A stretch of 64,000 nt of DNA, from assembly GCF_029815055.1 (NCBI RefSeq), contig NZ_JAPPWA010000002.1, positions 1,302,001-1,366,000 on the forward strand, in the 5' to 3' direction. Shown here piece by piece: positions 25,346 through 34,470 of this stretch. Every line of letters starts with the position of its first letter. The stretch's first letter is position 1. The notes under the pieces were generated by a model. The model was given only the letters and a program-made list of their open reading frames with translations. It did not search any database and was not told the DNA's origin. A program made the position numbers and the translations under genes. Source of the DNA: Ignatzschineria sp. RMDPL8A. Its GTDB lineage: Bacteria; Pseudomonadota; Gammaproteobacteria; Cardiobacteriales; Wohlfahrtiimonadaceae.

Positions 25346-26161
25346 ATGCCTGTTAAATTGTTATCACCTTTCGCTAAAATCGGCGTTTTAGGTAGCGCGC
25401 TACTTTTGATGAGTTGTGGCGCGGATGCGTCGCTTTCGGTGCAATGGGGCGATACGGATAAGCCGGTGATTGATGTACCCAAGCCTCCGGTTGAAGGGGA
25501 AACACAATCCTTTCCGCTGGTTGAAATCCCGCAAAAACTCCTTGATGAAAGCATGCAAAGTGGTAAACCGCTAAAAGTCACTTTGATTGATGAATCGGGC
25601 AGAGAAACGGTGATTGAGCGGCATAATAGAGTGGCAACTTTTGGTGATGACCAAGGTCGTCTCTGGCGCGTGGATAATTCGCTTAATCGAAATGGTAAGG
25701 CGAATTCCAGCTCGTTTTTTGGGCTTGTTAATATTGATGAAGGGCGCGGAAAAAATCGTTGGGCGGCTTATGGCGGCGGGGTAAGCACGCCAAAATCGGA
25801 GATGCCAAAACAGGGGGCGGCAACTTATTCAGGTTTCGCGAGCGTTGTCATGGATAAAAGTCAGCATTATGGCTCGATCGGGCAATATCCCAATCAAATT
25901 CATGAGGGCAAGACGATGCTAACGGTTGATTTTGGAGATCGTTCGCTCAAAGGGGATATTACGCTCCCGGGAAATCAGGGTAAAATCGATTTAAATGGCG
26001 CGATTACGGGGAATAAATTTGATGGAACGGCCTCTACCGCGAGTGATACCGCAACGCTGAATGGGCAATTTAACGGTAACAATGCAAAAGAGCTCTCGGG
26101 CGCGTTTAATAGTTCTAAAGAAAATGGTATGGTGGGATCGTTTGCTGCCGAAAAACGTTAA
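25346..26161 (+). CDS. Surface lipoprotein with TbpB-like C-terminal barrel
   Basis: A 271-residue predicted lipoprotein: a signal peptide ending LLLMSCG (Cys about 25), a proline-rich stretch, and a central region unlike anything I recognise. The last 90 residues follow the transferrin-binding-protein B / factor-H-binding barrel pattern: MLTVDFGDRSLKGDI, IDLNGAITGNKFDGTAS, LNGQFNGNNAKELSGAFNSS, MVGSFAAEKR. Proteins with this ending are often moved to the cell surface by Slam translocons; no Slam gene adjoins. Ligand unknown (iron carrier, haem or host factor are possibilities). Confidence 0.75.
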   Translation: MPVKLLSPFAKIGVLGSALLLMSCGADASLSVQWGDTDKPVIDVPKPPVEGETQSFPLVEIPQKLLDESMQSGKPLKVTLIDESGRETVIERHNRVATFGDDQGRLWRVDNSLNRNGKANSSSFFGLVNIDEGRGKNRWAAYGGGVSTPKSEMPKQGAATYSGFASVVMDKSQHYGSIGQYPNQIHEGKTMLTVDFGDRSLKGDITLPGNQGKIDLNGAITGNKFDGTASTASDTATLNGQFNGNNAKELSGAFNSSKENGMVGSFAAEKR

Positions 26162-26198
26162 TCAATTGGGCATATTATTAAGAAACCAATAGGCAATA

Positions 26199-26244
26199 AA
26201 AAACCAGTCATAGATTGATTGAAATAGATCAGTGACTGGTTTTT
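26199..26244. terminator. Bidirectional terminator
   Basis: AAAAACCAGTCA (26199-26210) pairs with TGACTGGTTTTT (26233-26244). It lies between the convergent lipoprotein gene and the permease gene. Confidence 0.9.
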
Positions 26245-26280
26245 AAGTTTTAAGATTTAAATTCTTATATAAATCGGCGA

Positions 26281-27522
26281 TTAACCGGCAAAGAAGTTGA
26301 GTGCCTCAAGCTCATAAACTTCCGCTAAGATGTGTGAAATAGCTGCAATCGCACCATAGGCGATAATAGTATAAGGCATCATTTTGCCGCCAACGGCTCT
26401 AAAGATCGGGATTTTACCGGATGCCGCTTGGTTTTTGCGGAAGGTGATCACCATCATTCCCGGAATAATGACTGACCAGATCGCCGCAAATAATCCGGCA
26501 TAACCGATCGCCATGACAAATCCATTTGGGAAGATCATGCCTAAAATCGTCGGTGGTACAAAGGTAACCGCTGCCGTTTTTAAGCGCCCACCGCGCGAAT
26601 CATCAAATTTTAATAGGTCGGCCATATAATCAAAAAGGCCAAGACCTGCACCCAAAAATGAGGTAACAACAGCAAAGAATGCGAAGAAGCGAAGGGCATA
26701 ACGCGCGGCTTCAGGAGCACTCACTTGGTTTAATAACCACGCCACTTCATCTTTTCCTTTCGATAAGAAGGCTAAACGATCGATGTTCCCCATGATTGCA
26801 ATCATCCAAAAGAGATAGAATACGAAGGTGATCGCCATGCCGATAAGGATTGCTTTACGAATTTTCGAACCTTCAATGCCGTAATATTTTACAAAGCTTG
26901 GGACACTGGCGTGGAAGCAAAATGAGGTTAAAAAGAAGGGCAGACTTGCAAAGGCATAGATCGCAAATTTGCTCTCACCGCTTGGATTAAAGAGTCGCGG
27001 TACATCAAGCGAGCCTAAAACTCCGGTGAGCGCTGCGATAAAGGTGATAAACATCCCGACGAGTAAAATTGTTGAAAGACGGTCTACCGCGCGGGTACTC
27101 CACCAGACAATCGCGGTAAAAATCACAGAAAAGACAAGCGATGAGATGGGGTTAGCGACCTTAATGCCGGTACTTGCGTGAATTGTATCACTGATCACCG
27201 AGCCCGAGCCGACCACATAGGCATATAAAAGGATGTAGAGCACAAATGAGACGGCGAATCCATTAATGTAGCTCCAGACATTCCCGAGATTGTCTTTAAC
27301 AAGCGTGTCAAAACTCGCGCCAGGGCGATAATTTAGGTTGACCTCGAGAATCTGTTCTGCGGTGATATACATAAAAAAGACCGTTAATAACATAATTACT
27401 AAGGTCCAGCTAAACCACATTCCCGCGGACGCGATCGGAAGGCTGAGCATGCCCGCTCCAATCATCGTTCCCGCCGCAATCATGGCTCCCCCAATCACGC
27501 TTGGGCTTTTCTTGCTACTCAT
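26281..27522 (-). CDS. mtr: Aromatic amino acid permease (Mtr/TnaB/TyrP family)
   Basis: A 413-residue inner-membrane proton symporter of the HAAAP family with eleven hydrophobic helices. It follows E. coli Mtr closely: GGAMIAAGTMIGAGMLSLPI, EVNLNYRPGASFDTLVKDNLG, FLTSFCFHASVPSFVKYYG, SFLGAGLGLFDYMADLLKFDDS, GRLKTAAVTFVPPTILG. Mtr carries tryptophan; TyrP carries tyrosine, so substrate specificity is uncertain. Upstream a perfect dyad TGTTTATTAAACA (about 27572-27584) could be an operator; TyrR or TrpR consensus is not met. Confidence 0.87.
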   Translation of the reverse strand: MSSKKSPSVIGGAMIAAGTMIGAGMLSLPIASAGMWFSWTLVIMLLTVFFMYITAEQILEVNLNYRPGASFDTLVKDNLGNVWSYINGFAVSFVLYILLYAYVVGSGSVISDTIHASTGIKVANPISSLVFSVIFTAIVWWSTRAVDRLSTILLVGMFITFIAALTGVLGSLDVPRLFNPSGESKFAIYAFASLPFFLTSFCFHASVPSFVKYYGIEGSKIRKAILIGMAITFVFYLFWMIAIMGNIDRLAFLSKGKDEVAWLLNQVSAPEAARYALRFFAFFAVVTSFLGAGLGLFDYMADLLKFDDSRGGRLKTAAVTFVPPTILGMIFPNGFVMAIGYAGLFAAIWSVIIPGMMVITFRKNQAASGKIPIFRAVGGKMMPYTIIAYGAIAAISHILAEVYELEALNFFAG

Positions 27523-28228
27523 CGGTGTTATCCTTTTGCAAACGTTTCGATTTTAAGTGTAAAAATAGCTGTGTTTATTAAACAAACACAAGCTTTATAT
27601 ACTATCACGCTCATACAGTTGCGGGAAGATTCAATTTATGTAAGCGATTGTTAATCCTTAATGAAATGACATGCAATAAATGGGCATTAAAAAGACGGTG
27701 GATAAGTAATTGTTAAATATAGGGTTTGCGGGTATCGTGAAGAAAACTATTTTATTTCTATAGTTCATAGATATAACGAATGCTATGAATGCGATAAAAA
27801 GATGGCATGATCGGATCCTTTGCTGGAACGCGTCCGACAAAATAGCTTTATCGCGCGGGAATTCATTGAGTAATTTCTGCGCGTTCTTAATGCTAAGTAT
27901 CTTTACTTAAAGATAAAAACAGGGTGGATTGCGACAAGTTTATGCATTTTCCACCCTAATTTACGCCTTTTTAATTAGCAAATGAGTGTGACGGGGCCGT
28001 GACTTTTTAGGCGATATTTTGGCGTTGTAGTTCTGTTGTAATAAATATTTTAAATAGATTGAAGCGCTTAATCGGCCTTTTAAGCGAAAATCAGGTCTCT
28101 TTTCGGTGAGATAAAGGGCTTAAAATATCAGATTTATTGATGGAAAGATTCAAAATAATTTATCTTAATGTGAAGAGATTTATCCTTGAAAAAGCAGGTA
28201 AAACCCTTAATTTTGGGAGAAAATAGAG
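27523..28228. other. Long intergenic region with nested inverted repeats
   Basis: About 700 bases without a supportable gene. A nested helix is possible at 27785-27866: ATGAAT plus GCGATAAA (27785-27798) against TTTATCGC (27847-27854) and, after a 6-base bulge, ATTCAT (27861-27866), enclosing TCGGA/TCCGA (27811-27815 with 27833-27837). Further dyads are AGGGTGGA/TCCACCCT (27921-27928, 27950-27957; on the minus strand followed by a U-run) and CGCTTAA/TTAAGCG (28065-28071, 28080-28086). It may hold a non-coding RNA; no known RNA family was recognised. A 60-codon minus-strand frame here starts with TTG and lacks a ribosome site. Confidence 0.45.
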
Positions 28229-28255
28229 TTGACAAAAAAGGGGGCGTGCTATAAA
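28229..28255 (+). promoter_or_regulatory. pur operon promoter
   Basis: Consensus -35 TTGACA (28229-28234) and -10 TATAAA (28250-28255) with a short 15-base spacer, about 70 bases before purE. It is the best promoter in the region. Confidence 0.7.
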
Positions 28256-28268
28256 GTTTTCACTTCAT

Positions 28269-28291
28269 AGACAAGCAATCTTTGCTTATCT
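28269..28291 (+). promoter_or_regulatory. Hairpin or operator in purE leader
   Basis: AGACAAGCAA (28269-28278) and TTGCTTATCT (28282-28291) form a 10-bp dyad with one mismatch and a 3-base centre, starting about 7 bases after the expected transcription start. It does not match the PurR operator of E. coli or the Gram-positive PurBox. It could be a repressor site or an mRNA hairpin. Confidence 0.5.
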
Positions 28292-28325
28292 GATTATAAA
28301 AACTTCAAATAGATAGAATTTCTCA

Positions 28326-28811
28326 ATGAAAAAACAGAAAGTCGCTATTATCATGGGTAGCACGAGTGACATGCCTACAATGCAACAGGCGGTCGACATG
28401 CTCACTCAGTTTGAAATTCCTCACGATGTAAAGATCGTTTCAGCTCATCGAACCCCCGAATTTATGTTCTCATTTGCCACTACAGCGGAAGATAACGGTT
28501 ATGACGTTATTATTGCTGGGGCAGGCGGTGCTGCGCATTTACCGGGCATGGTTGCTTCGCTGACGACACTTCCCGTGATTGGTGTGCCGATTCAGTCCCG
28601 AGCGTTAAGCGGAAAGGATTCTTTACTTTCAATTGTACAGATGCCAGGCGGCGTACCCGTTGCTACTATGGCCATCGGGGATGCAGGTGCGAAAAATGCC
28701 GGGATTTTAGCCGCGCAAATTTTAGCCTTATCCAACCGCGATCTGTCTTTAAAACTTAAAACCTTTCGCGATACGCAAAAAGAAAGTGTTTTAGCTAACA
28801 ACAAGCAATAA
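28326..28811 (+). CDS. purE: N5-carboxyaminoimidazole ribonucleotide mutase
   Basis: A 161-residue class I PurE converting N5-CAIR to CAIR in purine synthesis. N-terminal [21 protein letters not shown], the catalytic SAHRTPEFM (His), and [25 protein letters not shown] are present, with [11 protein letters not shown] further on. It is the first gene of the pur cluster. The ribosome site is poor (AGATAGAATTTCTCA before the ATG), so translation may depend on leader structure. The length is typical. Confidence 0.97.
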   Translation: MKKQKVAIIMGSTSDMPTMQQAVDMLTQFEIPHDVKIVSAHRTPEFMFSFATTAEDNGYDVIIAGAGGAAHLPGMVASLTTLPVIGVPIQSRALSGKDSLLSIVQMPGGVPVATMAIGDAGAKNAGILAAQILALSNRDLSLKLKTFRDTQKESVLANNKQ

Positions 28812-28832
28812 AAGTAAAGGTTAGTAAACTAT

Positions 28833-29957
28833 ATGAACATTTTACCAGGCGCAACTATCGGCATTATCGGAGGCGGGCAACTTGGTAAAATGCTAGCCGA
28901 AGCTGGGAATAAAATGGGGTATCGCATCTGCGTATTAGACCCCTCTCCCGAGGCACCAGCATTTTCAGCCGCTCATGATCATATCGTTGCACCCTTTGAT
29001 GACCCATCTGGATTTGAAACACTCGTTTCCCGATGCGATGTTGTCACCTACGAATTCGAGAATATCGATTCCAATCTTGTTAAGCAATTTAACGAGAAAA
29101 CTCATAAAATCCCCCAAGGCCATCTGCCACTCTATATTGCTCAAAATCGCAGACGCGAGAAAGAAGCACTCACCCACGCCAATCTACCGGTTGCCCCTTA
29201 CGTCATCTTGACCGATATCGAAGCTGAGATTCAAACAGCAGTCGATACGCTCGGATACCCCTTTGTGGTGAAAACGCAAGAAGGTGGGTATGATGGTAAA
29301 GGTCAAGTGGTGGTAAAAAGCGAAGCGGATTTACCGAACTTAACGATTCTTTACGGAATTCCTTCGGTAGCAGAACAATTTATTCGCTATGATTTTGAAG
29401 CGTCGATTATTGGGACGCGCAGCACTTCAGGTGAATTTAAAACATTCCCTGTCGCGAAAAACTTGCATATCAATAATATTTTGCATCAATCGATCGCCGA
29501 TTATGATCTGATCGATAAAGCGCAGCAAGCAACGATGCACACCATGCTGAAAACGTTCATGGAAGCGCACGATATGAAAGGGACGCTGGCGATGGAGGTC
29601 TTTATTGCGGGCGATAAAATTTATGTCAATGAATTGGCACCGCGCCCCCATAACTCAGGCCATTACACCATTGAAGGCTGTTATACCTCTCAATTTGAGC
29701 AGCATATGCGCGCGATTTGCGGATTACCGCTTGGGGATACATCCCTTGAAACAACGACGGTGATGTATAACATTTTAGGGCAGCATCGCGATGCACTCTT
29801 TAAGTATCTGCCGAATTTACACCCGAATGCACACCTTCATCTCTATGGTAAAAAAGAGTATAAGGAAAATCGCAAAATGGGGCACATTACCTTTACGCTC
29901 GATGCTTTTGATCCCGAAATATTAGCAGAATTTGAGCAGCAGTTTTTTAATCTTTAA
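28833..29957 (+). CDS. purK: 5-(carboxyamino)imidazole ribonucleotide synthase
   Basis: A 374-residue ATP-grasp enzyme that makes N5-CAIR from AIR, bicarbonate and ATP, acting just before PurE. N-terminal ATIGIIGGGQLGKMLAEAG, the ATP-binding FVVKTQEGGYDGKGQ, and the C-terminal metal-binding VNELAPRPHNSGHYTIEGC are diagnostic. At 374 residues it is nearer the Bacillus type (about 380) than E. coli PurK (355). It lies 21 bases after purE. Confidence 0.96.
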   Translation: MNILPGATIGIIGGGQLGKMLAEAGNKMGYRICVLDPSPEAPAFSAAHDHIVAPFDDPSGFETLVSRCDVVTYEFENIDSNLVKQFNEKTHKIPQGHLPLYIAQNRRREKEALTHANLPVAPYVILTDIEAEIQTAVDTLGYPFVVKTQEGGYDGKGQVVVKSEADLPNLTILYGIPSVAEQFIRYDFEASIIGTRSTSGEFKTFPVAKNLHINNILHQSIADYDLIDKAQQATMHTMLKTFMEAHDMKGTLAMEVFIAGDKIYVNELAPRPHNSGHYTIEGCYTSQFEQHMRAICGLPLGDTSLETTTVMYNILGQHRDALFKYLPNLHPNAHLHLYGKKEYKENRKMGHITFTLDAFDPEILAEFEQQFFNL

Positions 29958-29995
29958 CTATTTTTAAACGACACAACAACGCATCTAAGGAAAGT

Positions 29996-32900
29996 ATGAA
30001 CAATAGAATTTTTGTTGAAGCGAAACCAGAGTATCAAACAAAAGCGACCCTTCTGTTCGATGAGTTAACCCGCGTACTTGATGTTACGACCCTAAAGTCG
30101 GTTCGAGTGATTGCACTCTATGATCTGTTTAAGTTTGAGGATGAACTCTCAGCGGGCACGATCAAAAATGCGCTTCACACCGAGCTGATTGAAACGGTAT
30201 TAGATGAAGAAGTGTTGTTTAAAGAGCTCGAGGCGCACCCATCGATCTGTATCGAGAGCCTACCCGGTCAATACGATCAGCGTGCGGATTCTCTCCAAGA
30301 GACACTCTATTTAGAAGGCGCGTCACGGGAGGCAAAACTCTCCACTGCAACGCTCTATCTCTTTAATGAGGACTTAAGCGATGAAGATCTGAAAACGATC
30401 CAAAATTATCTCTTCAATCCCATCGATACGCGCTTAAAAGATCCGAAAAAACCGGTGAATCCGATGCGCTATGTCGATAGCCGTGAGCCTGAAGCAGTCC
30501 CTTCTGTGAAGGATTTCATTCACATGACCCGCAGTAAATTGATTGAATACCGTCTCCACGGCGGTTTAGCGATGGAACTTGCGGATCTTGAATTTATTCA
30601 AAAATATTTCCGCGATGTTGAAAAACGTAATCCGACCGAAACGGAAATTTTAGTGCTCGATACCTACTGGTCAGATCACTGCCGTCACACTACATTTGAA
30701 ACGGCGCTCACCAGCATCACCTTTGAAAAAAGCCAATTCCAAGAGCAAATTCAAGAGGCGTACGATACTTATCGAGCGCTTCGCGAGAAAACGAATCGTT
30801 TAGAAAAACCTGAAACCTTAATGGATATGGGAACGATTTTTGGCCGTTATCAACGTCAAACCGGCGAGCTTGCGGATATGGAAATCTCCGATGAGGTCAA
30901 CGCGTGTAGCGTTAAGATCGATGTGGATGTCGATGGCAAAATCGAGCCTTGGTTATTAATGTTTAAAAACGAAACGCACAATCACCCAACGGAGATCGAG
31001 CCTTTTGGCGGCGCGTCTACCTGTGTTGGCGGTGCGATTCGTGACCCGCTTTCGGGCCGAGCATTTGTTTATCAAGCGATGCGTATTACTGGCGCTGCGG
31101 ATATTTTACAGCCCGTTAATGAAACCCTTGAAAATAAATTGCCACAGCGCAAAATCACTTTAGATGCATCGCGCGGTAACAGTAGCTACGGTAATCAAAT
31201 CGGCTCAACAACGGCATTTGTTAAAGAATTTTTCCACCCGGGCTTTGCGGCAAAACGCATGGAGCTTGGGGCAGTCGTAGGCGCTGTGCCTGAAAATCAA
31301 GTGGTGCGTGAAAACCCCATTCCTGGTGATATCGTCATTATGCTTGGCGGTAAAACAGGCCGTGATGGCGTTGGTGGTGCAACGGGTTCATCTCAAGTGC
31401 AGACGGCAAGCTCGATCGAAACGGCAGGATCAGAGGTTCAAAAAGGCTCGCCTGTTGAAGAGCGTAAAATTGTGCGCCTCTTTAGAAAACCGGAAGTGAC
31501 CAAACTGATTAAAAAATCGAACGACTTTGGCGCTGGCGGCGTGAGCGTTGCGATTGGTGAGTTGGCTGATGGTGTTGATGTCAATCTTGATGTGGTGCCG
31601 ACTAAATACGCAGGCCTTAACGGAACGGAACTCGCGATCTCTGAATCGCAAGAGCGTATGGCCGTTGTGGTTGCTGCAAGCGGTGCGGATACCTTTATCC
31701 AATATTGTGAAGAAGAATCGATCGAAGCGGTGAAAGTTGCAAAAGTGACAGAGCTTCCTCGTCTTGTGATTCGTTGGAAAGGGCAAAAGATCGTCGATAT
31801 TGCCCGTGAATTCTTAGATACCAATGGGATTCGTAAGGAAAATGAAGCGGTGATTGTCGATTCAGATCTTCCATCGCCTCTTTTACTGCGCACCGTGGTA
31901 GACGATAATGAGAAAACGTGGGTATCGCTGATGAAGCAATATGCACACGCTTCACAAAAAGGGCTTCAATCGAAATTTGATTTCTCGCTTGGCCGTTCAA
32001 CCGTACTTGCGCCTTATGGTGGTAAGTATCAGATGACGCAAGCAGAAAGTTCGGTCCAAAAAATTCAAACCATGAGCGGAGAAACCAATACGGTATCGAT
32101 TATCGCTCACGGCTATAACCCTTATATTGGCGAATGGTCTCCCTTCCACGGGGCATCCTACGCGGTGATCGAATCGGTGGCGCGCATTGTGGCAACCGGT
32201 GCTGATTGGACGCGCGTTCGCTTAACGTTCCAAGAATATTTTGAGCGTTTAGACAACATTCCAGAGAAATTTGGTAAGCCAGTTGCGGCGCTTTTAGGAT
32301 CAATTCAAGCACAAAAAATGTTTAACCTTCCATCGATTGGCGGGAAAGACAGCATGAGCGGCACCTTTAATGATATTGATGTACCGCCAACGCTCGTTTC
32401 ATTTGCGGTTACCTCTAGCCAGGTTGATCGAATTCTATCACCAGAATTTAAAGCAAGCGGTGAGTATATCTATCTCTTACCGGTGGCAGAATGTGCAACG
32501 AACACCATAAATTACGCTGAGATTTTACGCAACTTTGAGACCTTTGAATCGGTGCGTAATGAGTACGGCATTACCGCGGCAAGCTCGGTGCGTCAAGGTG
32601 GGGTGGCGGAAGTATTAGCGACCATGAGCTTTGGTAATCGCATCGGCATTAGCTTAGAAAATATCGATTCCCGCGATCTTTTCAGACCGCAATACGGTGC
32701 ATTTGTCATTACGACGAAAAAACCGCTGCCAGAGTCGGATCGTTACATCAATATCGGAACGACCCGCAGCGAATATCATGTGGAATATCAAGATAAAGTG
32801 ATCTTAGGGTCAACGCTTGAAGCGGCCTATACCGGTAAATTTGAATCGGTGTTTGGCGATGTGAATTCAATCGTTTACTCAAAAGAGGATCAGAGCCTTG

Positions 32901-33739
32901 AAACGGTTAAAGATGAGACGGTTAAAGGCGTTAAACTTGCCGATGCGGCGCGTGTTTTCATTCCTGTATTCCCCGGCACTCACAGCGAATACGATAGTGC
33001 AAAAGCCTTTGAAAAAGCGGGCGCTGAAGTGGTGGTTAAACCCTTTAGAATGCTCACAGAAGCGATGATTGAAGAATCCATTGATGAGATGGTTGCCGAG
33101 CTTAAAAAAGCCAATATCTTCATGCTCGCAAGCGGGTTTATCAGCACTGATGAGCCAATGAATGCAGGTATCGCGACAACGATTTTAGAAAATGCGAAAG
33201 TAAAACAAGCGGTCACTCGGTTTATCGCACGTGGCGGCCTGATTTTAGGCTTAAATGGCGGTATGAGTGCGCTCATTAATACCGGTCTACTTCCATTTGG
33301 TGAGTATAAAAAAGCAGGCTTAACTATGGCGCTAAACCAAGGTGGCGAGCTTATCTCCGCGCTTCGTCAAATGAAGATTGTTAACCGCGCATCGGCTTGG
33401 TTAAATACCATTAAAACCGGCGATCTTTACACCGTGCCATTTGCGACACAATACGGCCGTTTAACTGGTGATCAAGCATTAATTGAAACCTTGATTGCAA
33501 ACGGACAAGTGGTGTCACAATGGGTCGATGGAAAAGGCAATGCAATCGACTCAGAAGAGGCCAATATCTCAGGCTCAACGCACAATATCGATGGACTCAC
33601 ATCTCCTAATGGCCAAATTTTAGGGCTGATGGGGAATGTCGATCGCTATGAATCAGGATTATTTATTAACATTGCAGGCAACAAAGCGCTTCCGATTTTC
33701 GAGAGTGCCGTTCAGTTCGTAACAGGACAATTTAACTAA
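29996..33739 (+). CDS. purL: Phosphoribosylformylglycinamidine synthase with degenerate glutaminase domain
   Basis: A 1247-residue single-chain FGAM synthase. The N-terminal part and linker contain DTYWSDHCRHTTFETAL near residue 220; the synthetase core contains FKNETHNHPTEIEPFGGAST near 325 and GGKTGRDGVGGATGSS near 455. Length and sequence resemble the streptococcal/clostridial single-chain type (about 1240), not E. coli PurL (1295). Residues about 985-1247 are the class I glutaminase domain, but the nucleophile Cys position holds Asn1087 (ILGLNGGMSAL for the usual LGICNGFQAL), and the catalytic His and Glu positions hold Asn1214 and Asp1216. The SHGEG-like segment reads ATQYG. The enzyme probably uses ammonia from elsewhere. 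AAGGAAAG precedes the ATG. Confidence 0.95.
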   Translation: MNNRIFVEAKPEYQTKATLLFDELTRVLDVTTLKSVRVIALYDLFKFEDELSAGTIKNALHTELIETVLDEEVLFKELEAHPSICIESLPGQYDQRADSLQETLYLEGASREAKLSTATLYLFNEDLSDEDLKTIQNYLFNPIDTRLKDPKKPVNPMRYVDSREPEAVPSVKDFIHMTRSKLIEYRLHGGLAMELADLEFIQKYFRDVEKRNPTETEILVLDTYWSDHCRHTTFETALTSITFEKSQFQEQIQEAYDTYRALREKTNRLEKPETLMDMGTIFGRYQRQTGELADMEISDEVNACSVKIDVDVDGKIEPWLLMFKNETHNHPTEIEPFGGASTCVGGAIRDPLSGRAFVYQAMRITGAADILQPVNETLENKLPQRKITLDASRGNSSYGNQIGSTTAFVKEFFHPGFAAKRMELGAVVGAVPENQVVRENPIPGDIVIMLGGKTGRDGVGGATGSSQVQTASSIETAGSEVQKGSPVEERKIVRLFRKPEVTKLIKKSNDFGAGGVSVAIGELADGVDVNLDVVPTKYAGLNGTELAISESQERMAVVVAASGADTFIQYCEEESIEAVKVAKVTELPRLVIRWKGQKIVDIAREFLDTNGIRKENEAVIVDSDLPSPLLLRTVVDDNEKTWVSLMKQYAHASQKGLQSKFDFSLGRSTVLAPYGGKYQMTQAESSVQKIQTMSGETNTVSIIAHGYNPYIGEWSPFHGASYAVIESVARIVATGADWTRVRLTFQEYFERLDNIPEKFGKPVAALLGSIQAQKMFNLPSIGGKDSMSGTFNDIDVPPTLVSFAVTSSQVDRILSPEFKASGEYIYLLPVAECATNTINYAEILRNFETFESVRNEYGITAASSVRQGGVAEVLATMSFGNRIGISLENIDSRDLFRPQYGAFVITTKKPLPESDRYINIGTTRSEYHVEYQDKVILGSTLEAAYTGKFESVFGDVNSIVYSKEDQSLETVKDETVKGVKLADAARVFIPVFPGTHSEYDSAKAFEKAGAEVVVKPFRMLTEAMIEESIDEMVAELKKANIFMLASGFISTDEPMNAGIATTILENAKVKQAVTRFIARGGLILGLNGGMSALINTGLLPFGEYKKAGLTMALNQGGELISALRQMKIVNRASAWLNTIKTGDLYTVPFATQYGRLTGDQALIETLIANGQVVSQWVDGKGNAIDSEEANISGSTHNIDGLTSPNGQILGLMGNVDRYESGLFINIAGNKALPIFESAVQFVTGQFN

Positions 33740-33756
33740 AGGTTAGGGGACACATC

Positions 33757-34470
33757 ATGGCAACATTATTATATGAAGGCAAAGCAAAACAGATCTACAC
33801 CGCAGAGAATGATAATGAAGTAATCATTCACTACAAAGATGATGCAACCGCAGGTAACGGCGCGAAAAAAGCACAATTTAACGATAAAGGCGTGATGAAC
33901 GCGGAAATCTCTACCATGATCTTCCAATATCTTGAAGAAAATGGCATCGAGACCCACTTTATCGAGCAAATTAACGATCGTGACGTGCGTTGCCAAAAGA
34001 TCGATATCATCTTATTAGAAGTAATCGCGCGTAACGTTGCGACCGGTTCGCTCACAAAACGCATCGGCATTGCAGAAGGTACAAAACTCAATCCTTCGAT
34101 CTATGAGCTCTGCTATAAAAAAGATGAGTTTAACGATCCATTAATCAATAACGATCATGCCTTAGCGCTCGGTTTAGCAACGCAAGAAGAGTTAGATGTG
34201 ATCTACTCGGAAGTGGCGAAAATTAATGGTCTCTTACAAAAACTTTTTGCAGAGATTGGCATTACGCTCGTGGACTTTAAAGTTGAGTTTGGCCGAAATC
34301 CGGACGGTAAAGTGGTACTTGCGGACGAAATTAGCCCCGATACCTGCCGTTTATGGGATGCGAAAACTGATGATAAACTCGATAAAGATCGCTTCCGTCA
34401 AGATCTTGGAAATGTGATGGACGCGTATCGCGAAATTCACCGACGCTTAAAAGCGAGAGGCGCAAACTAA
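33757..34470 (+). CDS. purC: SAICAR synthase
   Basis: A 237-residue enzyme (E. coli 237) joining CAIR and aspartate with ATP. Features: LLYEGKAKQIYTAENDNEVI at the N-terminus, KDDATAGNGAKKAQFNDKG, the family signature IARNVATGSLTKRIG, and LADEISPDTCRLWD. It follows purL by 17 bases and its stop overlaps the purF start by one base. PurB, at 12 kb, performs the following lyase step. Confidence 0.97.
   Translation: MATLLYEGKAKQIYTAENDNEVIIHYKDDATAGNGAKKAQFNDKGVMNAEISTMIFQYLEENGIETHFIEQINDRDVRCQKIDIILLEVIARNVATGSLTKRIGIAEGTKLNPSIYELCYKKDEFNDPLINNDHALALGLATQEELDVIYSEVAKINGLLQKLFAEIGITLVDFKVEFGRNPDGKVVLADEISPDTCRLWDAKTDDKLDKDRFRQDLGNVMDAYREIHRRLKARGAN

Noticed and set aside
27658..27840. A 60-codon minus-strand open frame in the gap before purE
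   Set aside because: It starts with TTG, has no ribosome site, and lies over the inverted repeats; composition is like non-coding AT-rich DNA.
31430..31893. Overlapping minus-strand open frames of 118 and 151 codons inside purL
   Set aside because: Antisense shadows of a strongly conserved coding region with no ribosome sites.
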